From NCBI RefSeq assembly GCF_901447495.1, contig NZ_CABDWS010000003.1, positions 1-64,000 on the forward strand: 64,000 nucleotides of DNA. The letters run 5' to 3'. Each line of letters begins with the position of its first letter. The first letter of the stretch is position 1. A program made the translations under genes and the position numbers. The stretch is from Haloimpatiens lingqiaonensis (lineage in GTDB: Bacteria > Bacillota > Clostridia > Clostridiales > Clostridiaceae). A model generated the notes under the pieces. That model worked only from the letters and a program-made list of their open reading frames with translations. It was not told the DNA's origin and did no database searches. Below are positions 8,154-18,500 of the stretch, piece after piece.

Positions 8154-9464
8154 TTATTTATGAGTCATTATATTTAATATTAATTTATCTGTTTGGAGCA
8201 TTCCTTCTCTTCCTATTTGAGCTATATTTTTGATAGTTTTTTCCACGTCCTTTTCTATTATGCCCTCTTTTTCTGATATAACTATATTGTTCATGGCCAA
8301 AAGTGAAGATTGCACTGCGGCACTTACTCCTGTAGATACCTTTAGGGCACAGCCGGTTTTTGCTCCATCACATATCATGCCTGATATATTTCCCACCATA
8401 TTTTTAATGGAATAATTTATTTCCTTAAGCTGTCCTCCTAAAAGATATGTAATACCACAGCTTGCGCCTGCAGAAGCCACTACGCAACCACACAAAGCAG
8501 ATAATCTTCCTAAATAAGTTTTTATATGAATTGCTATCAAATTGCTTAAAACTAAAGCTCTTGCTAATTTTTCGGAGCTAGCATTTAATTTTTCTGCCAC
8601 TGCTACCACTGGGAGCATTACTGTTAAGCCTTGATTGCCACTGCCGGAATTACTCATAACAGGATACATACATCCTGCCATTCTTGCATCTGAAGCAGCA
8701 GCAGTTAATGCCATAGCATAGTTTTGAATATCATCTGATAGTACGCCTTTTTTTATATTATCTATAATGGTTTTTCCTACATTTAAGCCATAACCTTTTA
8801 AGCCTTCTTCTGCTATTTTTCTATTCATTTTTGCCCCTTCTAAAATAAACTCTATATCCTCAAAGGGACAATTTATAGCAAAATCATATATATCTTCAAC
8901 ACTTAATTTTACACAATGCTCTTTGTTTTTATCATTATCAATTGATACTTCAGCTTCTTCTTCATCCTCTACTTGAAATAAAATATCTTCATTTAGCTGA
9001 ACTAAAACTAAATTATTATGTTTATCTTTTATAATTGCCTTTGAGATATTTTTTCCGCTTACACATTGCACCTCTATATAAAGTTTATTAGGCACATCCT
9101 TTGTATTTACTGATACCCTTCCGCCCTTTAACATCTCTTTTGCATCTTCTATATTTTGTTTAGTTATATCCTTTAAAACTTCTAATTCTACATTAGGATT
9201 TCCCCCAATGGCACCTAATGCTGCAGCTATATCTAGTCCTGTCATACCTGTTCCTGGTATACCCACACCCATTCCATTTTTTAGTATATTATCACTTACA
9301 AAAACTTTTATAAATTCAGTACAAGAATTTAAAGCTTCCTTAGCTTTTGCTGCCGCTAAGGCCACTGCAATTGGTTCTGTACACCCTAAAGCTGGAACTA
9401 CCTCCGATTTAAGTATTTCTATAAAGCCTTTACATCCACACTCATCACAAGACATTGCATTCAT
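8154..9464 (-). CDS. cyuA: L-cysteine desulfidase / UPF0597 family protein
   Basis: 436 residues. The signature EVVPALGCTEPIAVALAAAKA (C28) and the later NSGSGNQG, SALCGCV and GAKTGCA tracts match the CyuA/YhaM family, Fe-S proteins related to the serine dehydratase alpha chain. Family members degrade cysteine to sulfide, ammonia and pyruvate; serine deamination is an alternative. An extra N-terminal cluster, SCDECGC, is unusual. The ATG at 9455 (codon 4) has better spacing from AAAGGA than the first ATG. A palindrome just upstream may be an operator. Confidence 0.85.
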   Translation of the reverse strand: MNAMSCDECGCKGFIEILKSEVVPALGCTEPIAVALAAAKAKEALNSCTEFIKVFVSDNILKNGMGVGIPGTGMTGLDIAAALGAIGGNPNVELEVLKDITKQNIEDAKEMLKGGRVSVNTKDVPNKLYIEVQCVSGKNISKAIIKDKHNNLVLVQLNEDILFQVEDEEEAEVSIDNDKNKEHCVKLSVEDIYDFAINCPFEDIEFILEGAKMNRKIAEEGLKGYGLNVGKTIIDNIKKGVLSDDIQNYAMALTAAASDARMAGCMYPVMSNSGSGNQGLTVMLPVVAVAEKLNASSEKLARALVLSNLIAIHIKTYLGRLSALCGCVVASAGASCGITYLLGGQLKEINYSIKNMVGNISGMICDGAKTGCALKVSTGVSAAVQSSLLAMNNIVISEKEGIIEKDVEKTIKNIAQIGREGMLQTDKLILNIMTHK

Positions 9465-9477
9465 CCTTTCTGTTTAC

Positions 9478-9504
9478 ACTTCACAATTTTCGTTAAATTG
9501 AAGT
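9478..9504 (-). promoter_or_regulatory. Palindrome upstream of the cysteine desulfidase gene
   Basis: ACTTCACAATTT and AAATTGAAGT flank TCGTT, giving an inverted repeat 14 bases before the start codon. It could be a repressor site or a hairpin in the leader. No regulator is linked, so the role is open. Confidence 0.4.
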
Positions 9505-9800
9505 ATTTTTTTCATTAATATAATAATAATGAATGAATTCCTATTTTTCAAGTTTTAAATAGTTCATTTTTAAGCTTTAACCTTATTTTTTACTAAATAT
9601 CATAGTATTTTTATTGAAATCCTCTTTCATAGGCAAACAAAAACTATTTTATGTGTTTGAGTTTATTCTTTTATAAAACATAAATTGAAATTTGCAGGTA
9701 AGTAATACTTCTTACTTTTTACCTTTTACCTATCCTACAACTTCCTATTTTCAAAGCAATATATCGTGTGTAATTTCTTTAATGCAGCAACCCCATTTTC
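9505..9800. other. Gene-free region with degenerate heptamer repeats
   Basis: Between the cysteine desulfidase promoter and the sbcC stop. At about 9690-9745 it carries TTTGCAGGTAAGTA and TTACTTTTTACC-type repeats also seen at 34869-35070 and near 60630 and 63560. No convincing open frame or strong terminator is visible. Confidence 0.5.
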
Positions 9801-12800
9801 TTAACTATATTCTACTTTTACTTCACTTCCACTTACTCCTGACACTGGAGCATTTACTATCAGCTTAACTGGAACTCTATTTTTTAATTCATCCACATGA
9901 CTTATAATTCCTACTGATAAGTTTTCACTTCTAAGTTTTTCTAGCGAAGTCATTACAACATCTAAAAGATTATTGTCTAAGGTTCCAAAACCTTCATCTA
10001 GGAAGAAAAATTGTAGTGGCGCACTGCCTTTTAACTGAATTTGAGACGAAAGGGCTAGAGCTAAAGATAGAGAGGTTAAGAAGGTTTCCCCTCCTGATAA
10101 AGTGCTTGTATGCCTTCTAGCACCTCCATTAAAGTCGTCCCTCATTATAAAGTTACCATCCACATCTATTTCTAAAGCATATCTACCCTTTGTAATACTT
10201 TTCAACCTTTTTGAAGCCTCTATAGCTATGTATTTAAGTTCATTCATAGCCACAAATTCTACAAATTTATTTCCCTTTACTAAATCATCTAGTTCTTCAC
10301 ATAAGCTGTATTTGTGTTGGTACTTTTCCCTTTTTTCTAATAGGCCCATGACTTTTTCTAAATCTCTTATGGTATCATTTAATTCCTTTTTCTTTTGAGC
10401 CTTCATCTCTATACACTCATTTAAATTCTCTTGTAATTGAAGTTTATACTCCTTTGTCTGCTGCCACTTTTCTTCAGTAATGTCACTGCCACTGAGTTTA
10501 TCTTCTAATCTTTTTATATTATCTTCTAATTTTATTTTGTCATCTTCATATTTACTTATTATTTGCTGAAGGTTCTCTATATGCTCTTTAGTTATAAAGC
10601 ACTCTAAAGCCTGTTTTTCATCTTCAAAACTATACTCCTTTAATTTAATGTATAAATTTTCTTTTTGATTCTTTAATATGCCATTTAAAGTCTCTAAGTT
10701 CTTCTCCAAGCTGGATTTTTCTTTGTCGAAATTATTTTTTTCATTCTTTTTTAATTCTAATTTATCTCTTAGAGACTTTTCAGTAGTGTTTATATAGTCT
10801 ATTTCCTTATTAACCTTTAATATAGATTCCTCAGGCTCCTCTTCTCCACATATTCTTTTTACTTCTTCTCCATATTCATCTATAAAATTCTTTTTCTCTG
10901 TTCCACTTTGAGTTATTTGTGCTCTTTCACTTTGTAAATTTGATACTTCTCTTTGTATTTCTTCCCTTTGTAAATTTAATTTATCTACTGCACTTCTTTT
11001 TTCTTTTTCTTGTTTTTTAAGTTTAACAATCTCTTCATCCCAAGATTTTATCTTATTTATTTCTAATTCTATATTTTCTACCTCTAATACTTTTATAATG
11101 TCTGTATATTCTTTAAATACATTAGAGCACTTTCCATTTGCATCTTTTAAATCCTCATTTATGCTTTTCAAATTATACTGCGCAGCACTTATTTTTTCCT
11201 CTAAAGATGTATACATTTTATCAATAGAAGCCTTTTCTTCTCTCTTATACTCTAAATCCTTCTCTAAATTATTAAGTTCTTCATTCCACTTGTTTATTTT
11301 TTCCCTCAAATTAGTGAAATGGACTTCTTTAGCCTTTACTTCTTCTTGTAACTTTTCTATACCTATTCCTTCTAATTCTTTATTTACTTTTTTAAGTTCT
11401 TCCTCTAAATACTGCTTATCTCTATCAACTGCTGCCATGTTAATATTATAATGATTAATATTTTCCTTGAGAACTTCACATTTTTCCTTTAATTCTTTAG
11501 TTAACTCTTCCATATGCTTTAATTCATTTTCACTTATAAAATTAGCTTTTTTCACATGGTGAACAGATCCACATACTGGACAAGGGTTTCCTTCTTGTAA
11601 TTCCTTTGCTAGCATTGCTGCAATGTTTTCATTGTACTTTTCCTTAAATAATTTTTCACTATTTTTAAGCTCATTTATCTCATGGTCATACTCTAAATTT
11701 AAAGAATTAATTTTTTCTTGAAGTTCCTTCTTTTTTAACAAAATATCTTCATATTTTTTATCCAATGTTCCCTTAGTATCTAAACATATCAATATCTTTT
11801 CTGTTCTTTCTCTTACTGAGGTCACTTCCTGCTGAGCTTTTAATAAAGTTTCCCCATCTCCTGGACAATTCTTTTGAATAGCTTCTCTATTTTCTATTAA
11901 AGCATTTATTGAACCATCTAAATTTATCTTTTTATTCTTTATTTCTATAAACTGTTTTTCATTATTCTTTATGTTCTCGCTAAAGGTATTATATTTTTCA
12001 TTTAATAAAATTATATTTGCATTTAGTTCTTTATATTTGCAATACTTATCATAGGCACTATATATGGAATTTCTGTACTCTGGTGATATAGTCTTATTAG
12101 TTAAACTTTTTTCTAATTCATCTAAATCATTAATTAAAGCTTCTCGTTTTGTAGTTATATCTAATAAAATTGCCTCTAAAGATTTTATCTTTTTATTTAA
12201 ATTGTCGTACTTACTTCTTAATTCCTGTCTTTCCTTTTCAACTTCCTTTACTCTTTTATTTATATCCACTGCTCTAGCTAGCTCTGTAGCCTTTTTAACT
12301 AACTTTGGAGTTTTTTCTCTTTGATTTTCTAATGCAACTTCATATTCCCTTTGAAGCAATAAAAGCTTTTGATTTATATCTATTAAAAGTTCTTCTTTTT
12401 CTTTTAATTTAGTTTTATTTATCTTTACACTATCCTCAGTGTTTTTAACTTCATCTATAAAAGGCTTAATATTGAAAGCATTTTTTCCATATTCTAATTT
12501 TACCTTTTTATTCTCAATGTCTTCTGCTCTTTTCACCAATTCACTTTGCTGCTGAATATAGTTTTGAAGTTCTTTTTTGGTATTCCACAAAGTAGTGTAC
12601 TCTTCATATAACTTATCTATTTTTTCTTTTTCCTTCTTTAATGTTTCTTCTTTTTCCTCTAAAACTTTTAATTCTTCTTTTAAAATATCTACTTTTTCTT
12701 TAGATACATCATTATATCTGTTTAATTCTCCATTTAGCTCTATTAATTTTTTTTCTTCCTGTTCCTTTAGTTTTTTAATTTTATCCCTAAGTCCTCTTCC

Positions 12801-13331
12801 ATAACGTTCTAGTTTAAATATTCTTTCTAACATACTTCTTCTATCTAGACCAGTTAGTTTTAAAAATTCACTAAATTTACCTTGAGGAAGCACTACGGAT
12901 CTAGTAAAATCATCTACAGAAAGTCCTATTATGCTTTCCACTGCATTTCTGACATTTACCGCACCCTCTGCTATTACTTCATTGTTTTCTCCATTTAATT
13001 TATATATTCTAGCTAAAGTGGTTTTGTATCCACCATTTTTGTCCACTTTTATACATCTATCACATTGATACTCTTTAATATTGTCACCTAATCCAATGGA
13101 AAAAGTATAGCTTACTTCTAATCTATCACTTTCTGAGTTTATAAATCCTTTATTATCCCTAGTAATTTTTCCATATAAAGCCATAGTTATGCCATCTAAT
13201 ATGGTAGATTTCCCACTGCCTGTAGGTCCAAATATGCCAAAAAAACCTTTTTCCGTTAGCTTATCAAAAGGTATCTTTTGTTCCTGAACGAAGCTATTTA
13301 AGCCTTTAATTTTCAGAAGTATAGGTTTCAT
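9801..13331 (-). CDS. sbcC: SbcC, Rad50-like exonuclease ATPase subunit
   Basis: 1176 residues. Walker A GPTGSGKS lies at 35-42, long coiled coils occupy about 170-1050 with the zinc hook CPVC at 584-587 near the middle, and the ABC signature LSGGETF plus Walker B FFFLDEGFGTLD close the C-terminus. With SbcD it forms a nuclease complex that opens hairpins and protein-blocked DNA ends. It overlaps sbcD by 26 bases. Last gene of the addB-addA-yhaM-sbcD-sbcC run, all minus strand. Confidence 0.96.
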   Translation of the reverse strand: MKPILLKIKGLNSFVQEQKIPFDKLTEKGFFGIFGPTGSGKSTILDGITMALYGKITRDNKGFINSESDRLEVSYTFSIGLGDNIKEYQCDRCIKVDKNGGYKTTLARIYKLNGENNEVIAEGAVNVRNAVESIIGLSVDDFTRSVVLPQGKFSEFLKLTGLDRRSMLERIFKLERYGRGLRDKIKKLKEQEEKKLIELNGELNRYNDVSKEKVDILKEELKVLEEKEETLKKEKEKIDKLYEEYTTLWNTKKELQNYIQQQSELVKRAEDIENKKVKLEYGKNAFNIKPFIDEVKNTEDSVKINKTKLKEKEELLIDINQKLLLLQREYEVALENQREKTPKLVKKATELARAVDINKRVKEVEKERQELRSKYDNLNKKIKSLEAILLDITTKREALINDLDELEKSLTNKTISPEYRNSIYSAYDKYCKYKELNANIILLNEKYNTFSENIKNNEKQFIEIKNKKINLDGSINALIENREAIQKNCPGDGETLLKAQQEVTSVRERTEKILICLDTKGTLDKKYEDILLKKKELQEKINSLNLEYDHEINELKNSEKLFKEKYNENIAAMLAKELQEGNPCPVCGSVHHVKKANFISENELKHMEELTKELKEKCEVLKENINHYNINMAAVDRDKQYLEEELKKVNKELEGIGIEKLQEEVKAKEVHFTNLREKINKWNEELNNLEKDLEYKREEKASIDKMYTSLEEKISAAQYNLKSINEDLKDANGKCSNVFKEYTDIIKVLEVENIELEINKIKSWDEEIVKLKKQEKEKRSAVDKLNLQREEIQREVSNLQSERAQITQSGTEKKNFIDEYGEEVKRICGEEEPEESILKVNKEIDYINTTEKSLRDKLELKKNEKNNFDKEKSSLEKNLETLNGILKNQKENLYIKLKEYSFEDEKQALECFITKEHIENLQQIISKYEDDKIKLEDNIKRLEDKLSGSDITEEKWQQTKEYKLQLQENLNECIEMKAQKKKELNDTIRDLEKVMGLLEKREKYQHKYSLCEELDDLVKGNKFVEFVAMNELKYIAIEASKRLKSITKGRYALEIDVDGNFIMRDDFNGGARRHTSTLSGGETFLTSLSLALALSSQIQLKGSAPLQFFFLDEGFGTLDNNLLDVVMTSLEKLRSENLSVGIISHVDELKNRVPVKLIVNAPVSGVSGSEVKVEYS

Positions 13332-14544
13332 TTTCCATCACCTCTTCTTCATGCTCATTGACTATACTTAAAAACAACTCCAATAAGTCCTTATCCGGTT
13401 CTACTTTTCTTTCATATTTATAAAATTCCTTAAAAACTTCTTCCATACTTTTTTCCGTTAAATTTTCATATACCTCTTCCTCATCTTCTCCTTGAATTTT
13501 AGGAAGTATTTGAACTATATCATCTTTATAACTCTTCATTTCTTTTATTTCTTCTTGAAGAATTACTCTATCCGTGTATATTTCTATATAAGCCCAAACA
13601 TCTCTATCACTGTTTTCTTTACACATATTTATCGCTTCTTCTACCCCATGGCATTTCCAAACTTCTATAGGCTTGTAATTTTTAAAATAAACTTCCCTTA
13701 TTTCCGCTTCTTTACCTTTGGATACTTCCACTATATAAGCACAATTAGCATTATTTCTTTCACTTTTACTATACTGAATAGGTGCTCCTGAATATCTTAT
13801 TCTTCCATCGGTGCCCTTTACCTTTTGAGGTTTATGTAGATGTCCTAGTGCTATATATTGAGCCTTTTGAGGTAATTTATTGGCATCTACTGTAAGGCTC
13901 CCCCCTAATTGAATAGGTCTTTCAGAATCAGAACTTTCTCCACCTAAAACAAATAAGTGAGATGCCACTAAATTTATAGTATCTTCTCTAAATTTTTCTG
14001 ACAACTTTAAAAATATATCTCCTATTTTTTCTGAGTAATCCTTTTGCCTTTCCTCCTCAGATAGTTTGTCTGATATAATTTCATTTAATCTCTTTTCACT
14101 AGGATATGGCATTGCAATAATAACAGCTTTTTCTCCCTTTATCTCTATCTCAAAATAACCCTCATCTGCATCTATTATATTAGCCTCCCCACACTTGCCA
14201 GTGCTGGCTACACTTCTAGGTGTTCCTAAAAGTACTATTCCCTGCTGGTGGGCAATAGGAGATGCTGCTTCCAGTCTGTCTGGATTGTCGTGGTTTCCTG
14301 AAATAACCAAAACCACTCTTTTACCATTACAGCTTATCTCCCTAAGTGCTTTATAAAACAAACCCTCCGCTCTTGCTGGAGGATTGCTATTATCGTATAT
14401 GTCCCCAGATATTACTATCATATCTGGGTCCTCATGGTTTACTATATCTACAAATTCTTCTATAAATTTCTCTTGTTCATCTAACCTACTGTATCCCTCT
14501 AACATTTTTCCCAAATGCCAATCGGAAGTATGAATAAACTTCAC
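13306..14544 (-). CDS. sbcD: SbcD, Mre11-like nuclease subunit
   Basis: 412 residues from the GTG at 14544, seven bases after AGGGGTGA; the longer frame overlaps yhaM and has no signal. Calcineurin-type metallophosphoesterase motifs are TSDWHLG (D8, H10), SGDIYD, SGNHDN and GHLHKP, which bind two Mn ions. SbcD is the 3'-5' exonuclease and endonuclease of the SbcCD complex. Starts 13 bases after yhaM and overlaps sbcC. Confidence 0.95.
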   Translation of the reverse strand: MKFIHTSDWHLGKMLEGYSRLDEQEKFIEEFVDIVNHEDPDMIVISGDIYDNSNPPARAEGLFYKALREISCNGKRVVLVISGNHDNPDRLEAASPIAHQQGIVLLGTPRSVASTGKCGEANIIDADEGYFEIEIKGEKAVIIAMPYPSEKRLNEIISDKLSEEERQKDYSEKIGDIFLKLSEKFREDTINLVASHLFVLGGESSDSERPIQLGGSLTVDANKLPQKAQYIALGHLHKPQKVKGTDGRIRYSGAPIQYSKSERNNANCAYIVEVSKGKEAEIREVYFKNYKPIEVWKCHGVEEAINMCKENSDRDVWAYIEIYTDRVILQEEIKEMKSYKDDIVQILPKIQGEDEEEVYENLTEKSMEEVFKEFYKYERKVEPDKDLLELFLSIVNEHEEEVMENETYTSEN

Positions 14545-14557
14545 AAAATCACCCCTT

Positions 14558-15514
14558 TTAAAATTCCCTAGCCTTATAGATAACTCTCTTTTCCAAAGAC
14601 CAAACTCTATCAGACATACTGCCTGGCTCCACATCCTCTAATGCCTTTTTCATGTCATACATTTTAGCGTCCATGTCATCTAATCTATGAAGCATTTCAG
14701 CTTCTGGAATCATAGGCTTTTTAGGACTACCATAGTCTGGCTCGTAGTGATGTGAAAGTACCATATGCTCTAAAAGCATTTTTATTTCTGGGTTTATATT
14801 TAATTTTTCTGCAACAGTTTCTATTTTCTTTACTCCCATTACTATATGCCCTAAAAGCTGTCCCTCTATGGTGTATTCACTTACTATTCCCAGCTCACTA
14901 GAAGCCATCTCTTCCATCTTTGATATATCATGAAGTATTATTCCTGAATAAAGCAGATCTTTATTTAAAAATGTGTATACCTCACATAACCTTTCCCCAG
15001 CTTTAAGCATTGTTGTTATATGATATAAAAGGCCTCCCCTTACAGAATGGTGGTTACTTTTAGCTGCTGGATAATACATTAAAGTTTCCTTGTATTCCTC
15101 TAAAATATAGTTAACCAATTTTTTTATTTCTTCGCTATTTATTTTATTAATATATTCTAATACATCATTATACATATCTTCTGAAGTATATGGTGCCACT
15201 GGTACAAAATCCGTTATATTCACACCATCTTCATCCATTACTTCTCTTATTTTTTCTATTTTAAATTGAAGAGCATTTTGCCACTCAGTAACCATCCCCC
15301 TAACTTTTACAAGCCTATTAGCACTGTACGCTTCGTCTTCTTCAGTAACATTCCAAAGCTTTGCATTTATTTCTCCAGTTCTATCTGCAAGAGTAAAATC
15401 TAAATATTTTTTATTGTTACTGGATGATTTACACTCCACTGATTTTATTAAGAAAAATCCATCCACTCTGCTTCCTGCCTTAAACTGATTTATGGTCATA
15501 ATTTCTATATTCAT
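14558..15514 (-). CDS. yhaM: YhaM-type 3'-5' exoribonuclease
   Basis: 318 residues. The N-terminal third is an OB-fold nucleic-acid-binding domain (DFTLADRTGEINAKLWN) and the rest an HD domain with NHHSVRGGLLYH, ILHDISKM and LEHMVLSHH metal ligands. This is the YhaM architecture: a processive exoribonuclease and DNase. B. subtilis also keeps yhaM beside an SbcC-like/SbcD-like pair (yhaN, yhaO), which supports the name. AAGGAG lies 11 bases before the start; 32 bases separate it from addA. Confidence 0.9.
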   Translation of the reverse strand: MNIEIMTINQFKAGSRVDGFFLIKSVECKSSSNNKKYLDFTLADRTGEINAKLWNVTEEDEAYSANRLVKVRGMVTEWQNALQFKIEKIREVMDEDGVNITDFVPVAPYTSEDMYNDVLEYINKINSEEIKKLVNYILEEYKETLMYYPAAKSNHHSVRGGLLYHITTMLKAGERLCEVYTFLNKDLLYSGIILHDISKMEEMASSELGIVSEYTIEGQLLGHIVMGVKKIETVAEKLNINPEIKMLLEHMVLSHHYEPDYGSPKKPMIPEAEMLHRLDDMDAKMYDMKKALEDVEPGSMSDRVWSLEKRVIYKAREF

Positions 15515-15546
15515 TAAAAAATCGCTCCTTACTATTAGTTAATATA

Positions 15547-18500
15547 TTATATTGCCACTATGCTATTATTATAAAACAAATATAGATATTTTTCACTTAC
15601 TCTCCTGCCTGTTACACTTTGAAGAGCCTTAGCGTAATATTCTATTTGTACTTTATACCTTTCCTTTATCTCTTCTATATTTTCTACATAATCAGTTTTG
15701 TAGTCAAGAAGTATTATATTTCCATCCTCTTCAAAATAACAATCAATTATACCTTGAAGCATTATCTTTTCCTGCTCATATAACTCTTTAGGTAATTCTT
15801 TGTAAATTTCAGTACTTTTTATATCCATATGAAATGGCACTTCCCTGTACACCCTTTGAGCATTTTGCATTCTTTTACCTATTGGGGAATTGAAAAATTC
15901 TATTATCTTGTTTATATTTACGGATTTTCCCTCTTCCTCTGTAATAAATTCCTTTTGAACCATAGTATTTATTTGACTTTCTATGTCCTCATAGTTTTCT
16001 ACTCTATCAAAAGAAATTCTCTGCATAACAGCATGCATAGCAGTACCTTTTTCCGCCGGTGTTAAGCCCTTCTTATCTAGTAAAAATAATGGCTTTTTCA
16101 CCAATTTAGGAATAAACGTACTAGAGCCATAATCCTCCTCTAAAACCTCTTGAAATTTTCTTTTAAGCTCTGTAACTGTTATTACCGTTGGCATTTCCTG
16201 TGATTCTTCATATGCATATTTATAATTTAATTTCTTATTTACCTGATCGTAGATGCTTTCTTCAAGTTTTATACTATTGTCATCTTCATAAGTAGTTTTA
16301 AATTCTTCCAAGTTTGTTTCCTCTACATTCAACAACTGACCTCTTGACCAAACCTTCACTCTCCAGTTGGATTCATTCTTCAAGGTTTTTATATTTTTTA
16401 TGTCTCCCTTTATCAAAAGCTGCTCCCCTTGTTCATGTCGCATTACACATGGAACTATCCAATCTAAATAATTATCTGCATTAGCTCTATGGTGTGCTGA
16501 TAATTTTATACTGTCTTTTTCTATACTGAAATGCCATTTATTTATAGCTTTTTCTAAATCTTTTACCATTCCAGTTATTATTAGTTTTTCCTTTGCCCTA
16601 GTAAGTGCCACATATAAAACCCTCATCTCTTCTGAAAGATTCTCTATTTTTATTTTTTTCTTTATTATTCCCTTCATTAAGGAAGGATATATTATTCTTT
16701 TTTCTAAATTTATGCAGTCAGGACCAAATCCTAATTCTTGATGAAGTAACAATCTTTTATTAATATCCATCATATTAAACTTTTTACCCATGCCAGCTAC
16801 AATAACCACTGGAAATTCAAGTCCCTTACTTTTGTGTATACTCATTATTCTAACTACATTTTCATTTTCCCCAATGATTTTAGCACTGCCCATATCTCCA
16901 CTGCTTTCTTTTAGTCTATTTATAAAGCTTATAAAATTAAATAGACCCTTGTAGCTGGTGCTTTCATACTGTTTAGCCCTTTGAAATAACATCTTTAAAT
17001 TTGCCTGTCTTTGCTCTCCACCAGGCATAGCCCCTACATATCCATAATATCCCGTACTTTTATATAAAAACCATATAAATTCATCTAAAGGCATGTGAAT
17101 GGACTTTTCCCTCCACATCTCCATATTTATTAAAAATTCTTTTATCTTATTTAATAAATTGATATCTACTTTTATTGAACTATCATTACATATATAGATT
17201 TGTTTCTCTTGTTCTTCAAATATATCTTCTACTAGTTGTTCTTCACTATAGCTTATTTCTGTAGAAGTAGTTTTAAAATCCTTCACTATATCCATCATTT
17301 TTTCATAGTAACTATCTTCTTTACTATTTATTTTTATTTCTATTAATTCCTCTTGAGTAAAGCCGCCTATTGGTGAATTCATTAAAGCCAATAAAGGTAT
17401 ATCCTGTATTGGATTATCTATTACTTGAAGTAAACTTAGCATAGTTTTTATCTCTATAGTTTGAAAATATCCAGTACCTGTATCTGCATAAACCGGTATT
17501 CCCTTTTCCTTAAATTCCTCCATAAACACTGGTGCCCATTTTTGTGTGCTTCTAAGCAAAACCACTATATCTCTATAGGTTACATCCCTGTATTCTCCAC
17601 TATCCTTATGAAAAACCTTAAACTTTTCATTTTTATTATCTATAAGCTCATTGATCCTTTTTGCTACCATTCTAGCCTCAATTTGTATATTTGAAGGATT
17701 ATCCTCTTCCACACCTTCTTCTAGTACTTCCTCTGAAATTTCCCTTTCATTGTTATTTTCTGTTACACTATTTTCTATTAAATGTAGTTCTACTGGTCCA
17801 CCTACTTTAAAATCTTCACTTTCTTCTTTATAATCCGCTCCTAAATTTAATTCTTCTTTCTGATCATATTCAAGTTCGCCAATGCTTTCACTCATTATTT
17901 GATTAAATATAAAATTTATCCCCTTTATAACTTCTTTTCTACTTCTAAAGTTTTTATACAAAAGCACCTTTCTATAAAGATTCCCCTCCTCCTCTGAATA
18001 GCTATTATACTTATCTAAAAATATTTCTGGTTTTGCCTGTCTAAACCTATAGATACTTTGTTTTATATCACCTACCATAAAAACATTAGGATTTTCCCTT
18101 CTGCTTACAATGTTTATTATGGCTTCCTGTATAGTATTTGTATCTTGATACTCATCTACTAATATTTCTTCATATTTATTTTGTAATTCTTTTGCTACTT
18201 CTGATGGAACTACTTCTCCATCCTCATCTTTAGTTAATATTTTAAGACACATATGCTCAAAATCATTAAAATCTATGAGCCCTCTTTCTCTTTTACTCCT
18301 TGAAAATTCTTCTGAAAACTCAATGGTCAAATTACAAAGACTATATATTATAGGATACAAGCATTTAAAATCCTCTAATACATCCTCATAGCTGAAAGGT
18401 GACATCTCTTCCTTTATAGAATTAATCCCTTTTTTAACTTCTTCCCTTAATTTTTTAATATTATCCTGCTTAACTTTATCCGCACCCTTTTTACACCTTT

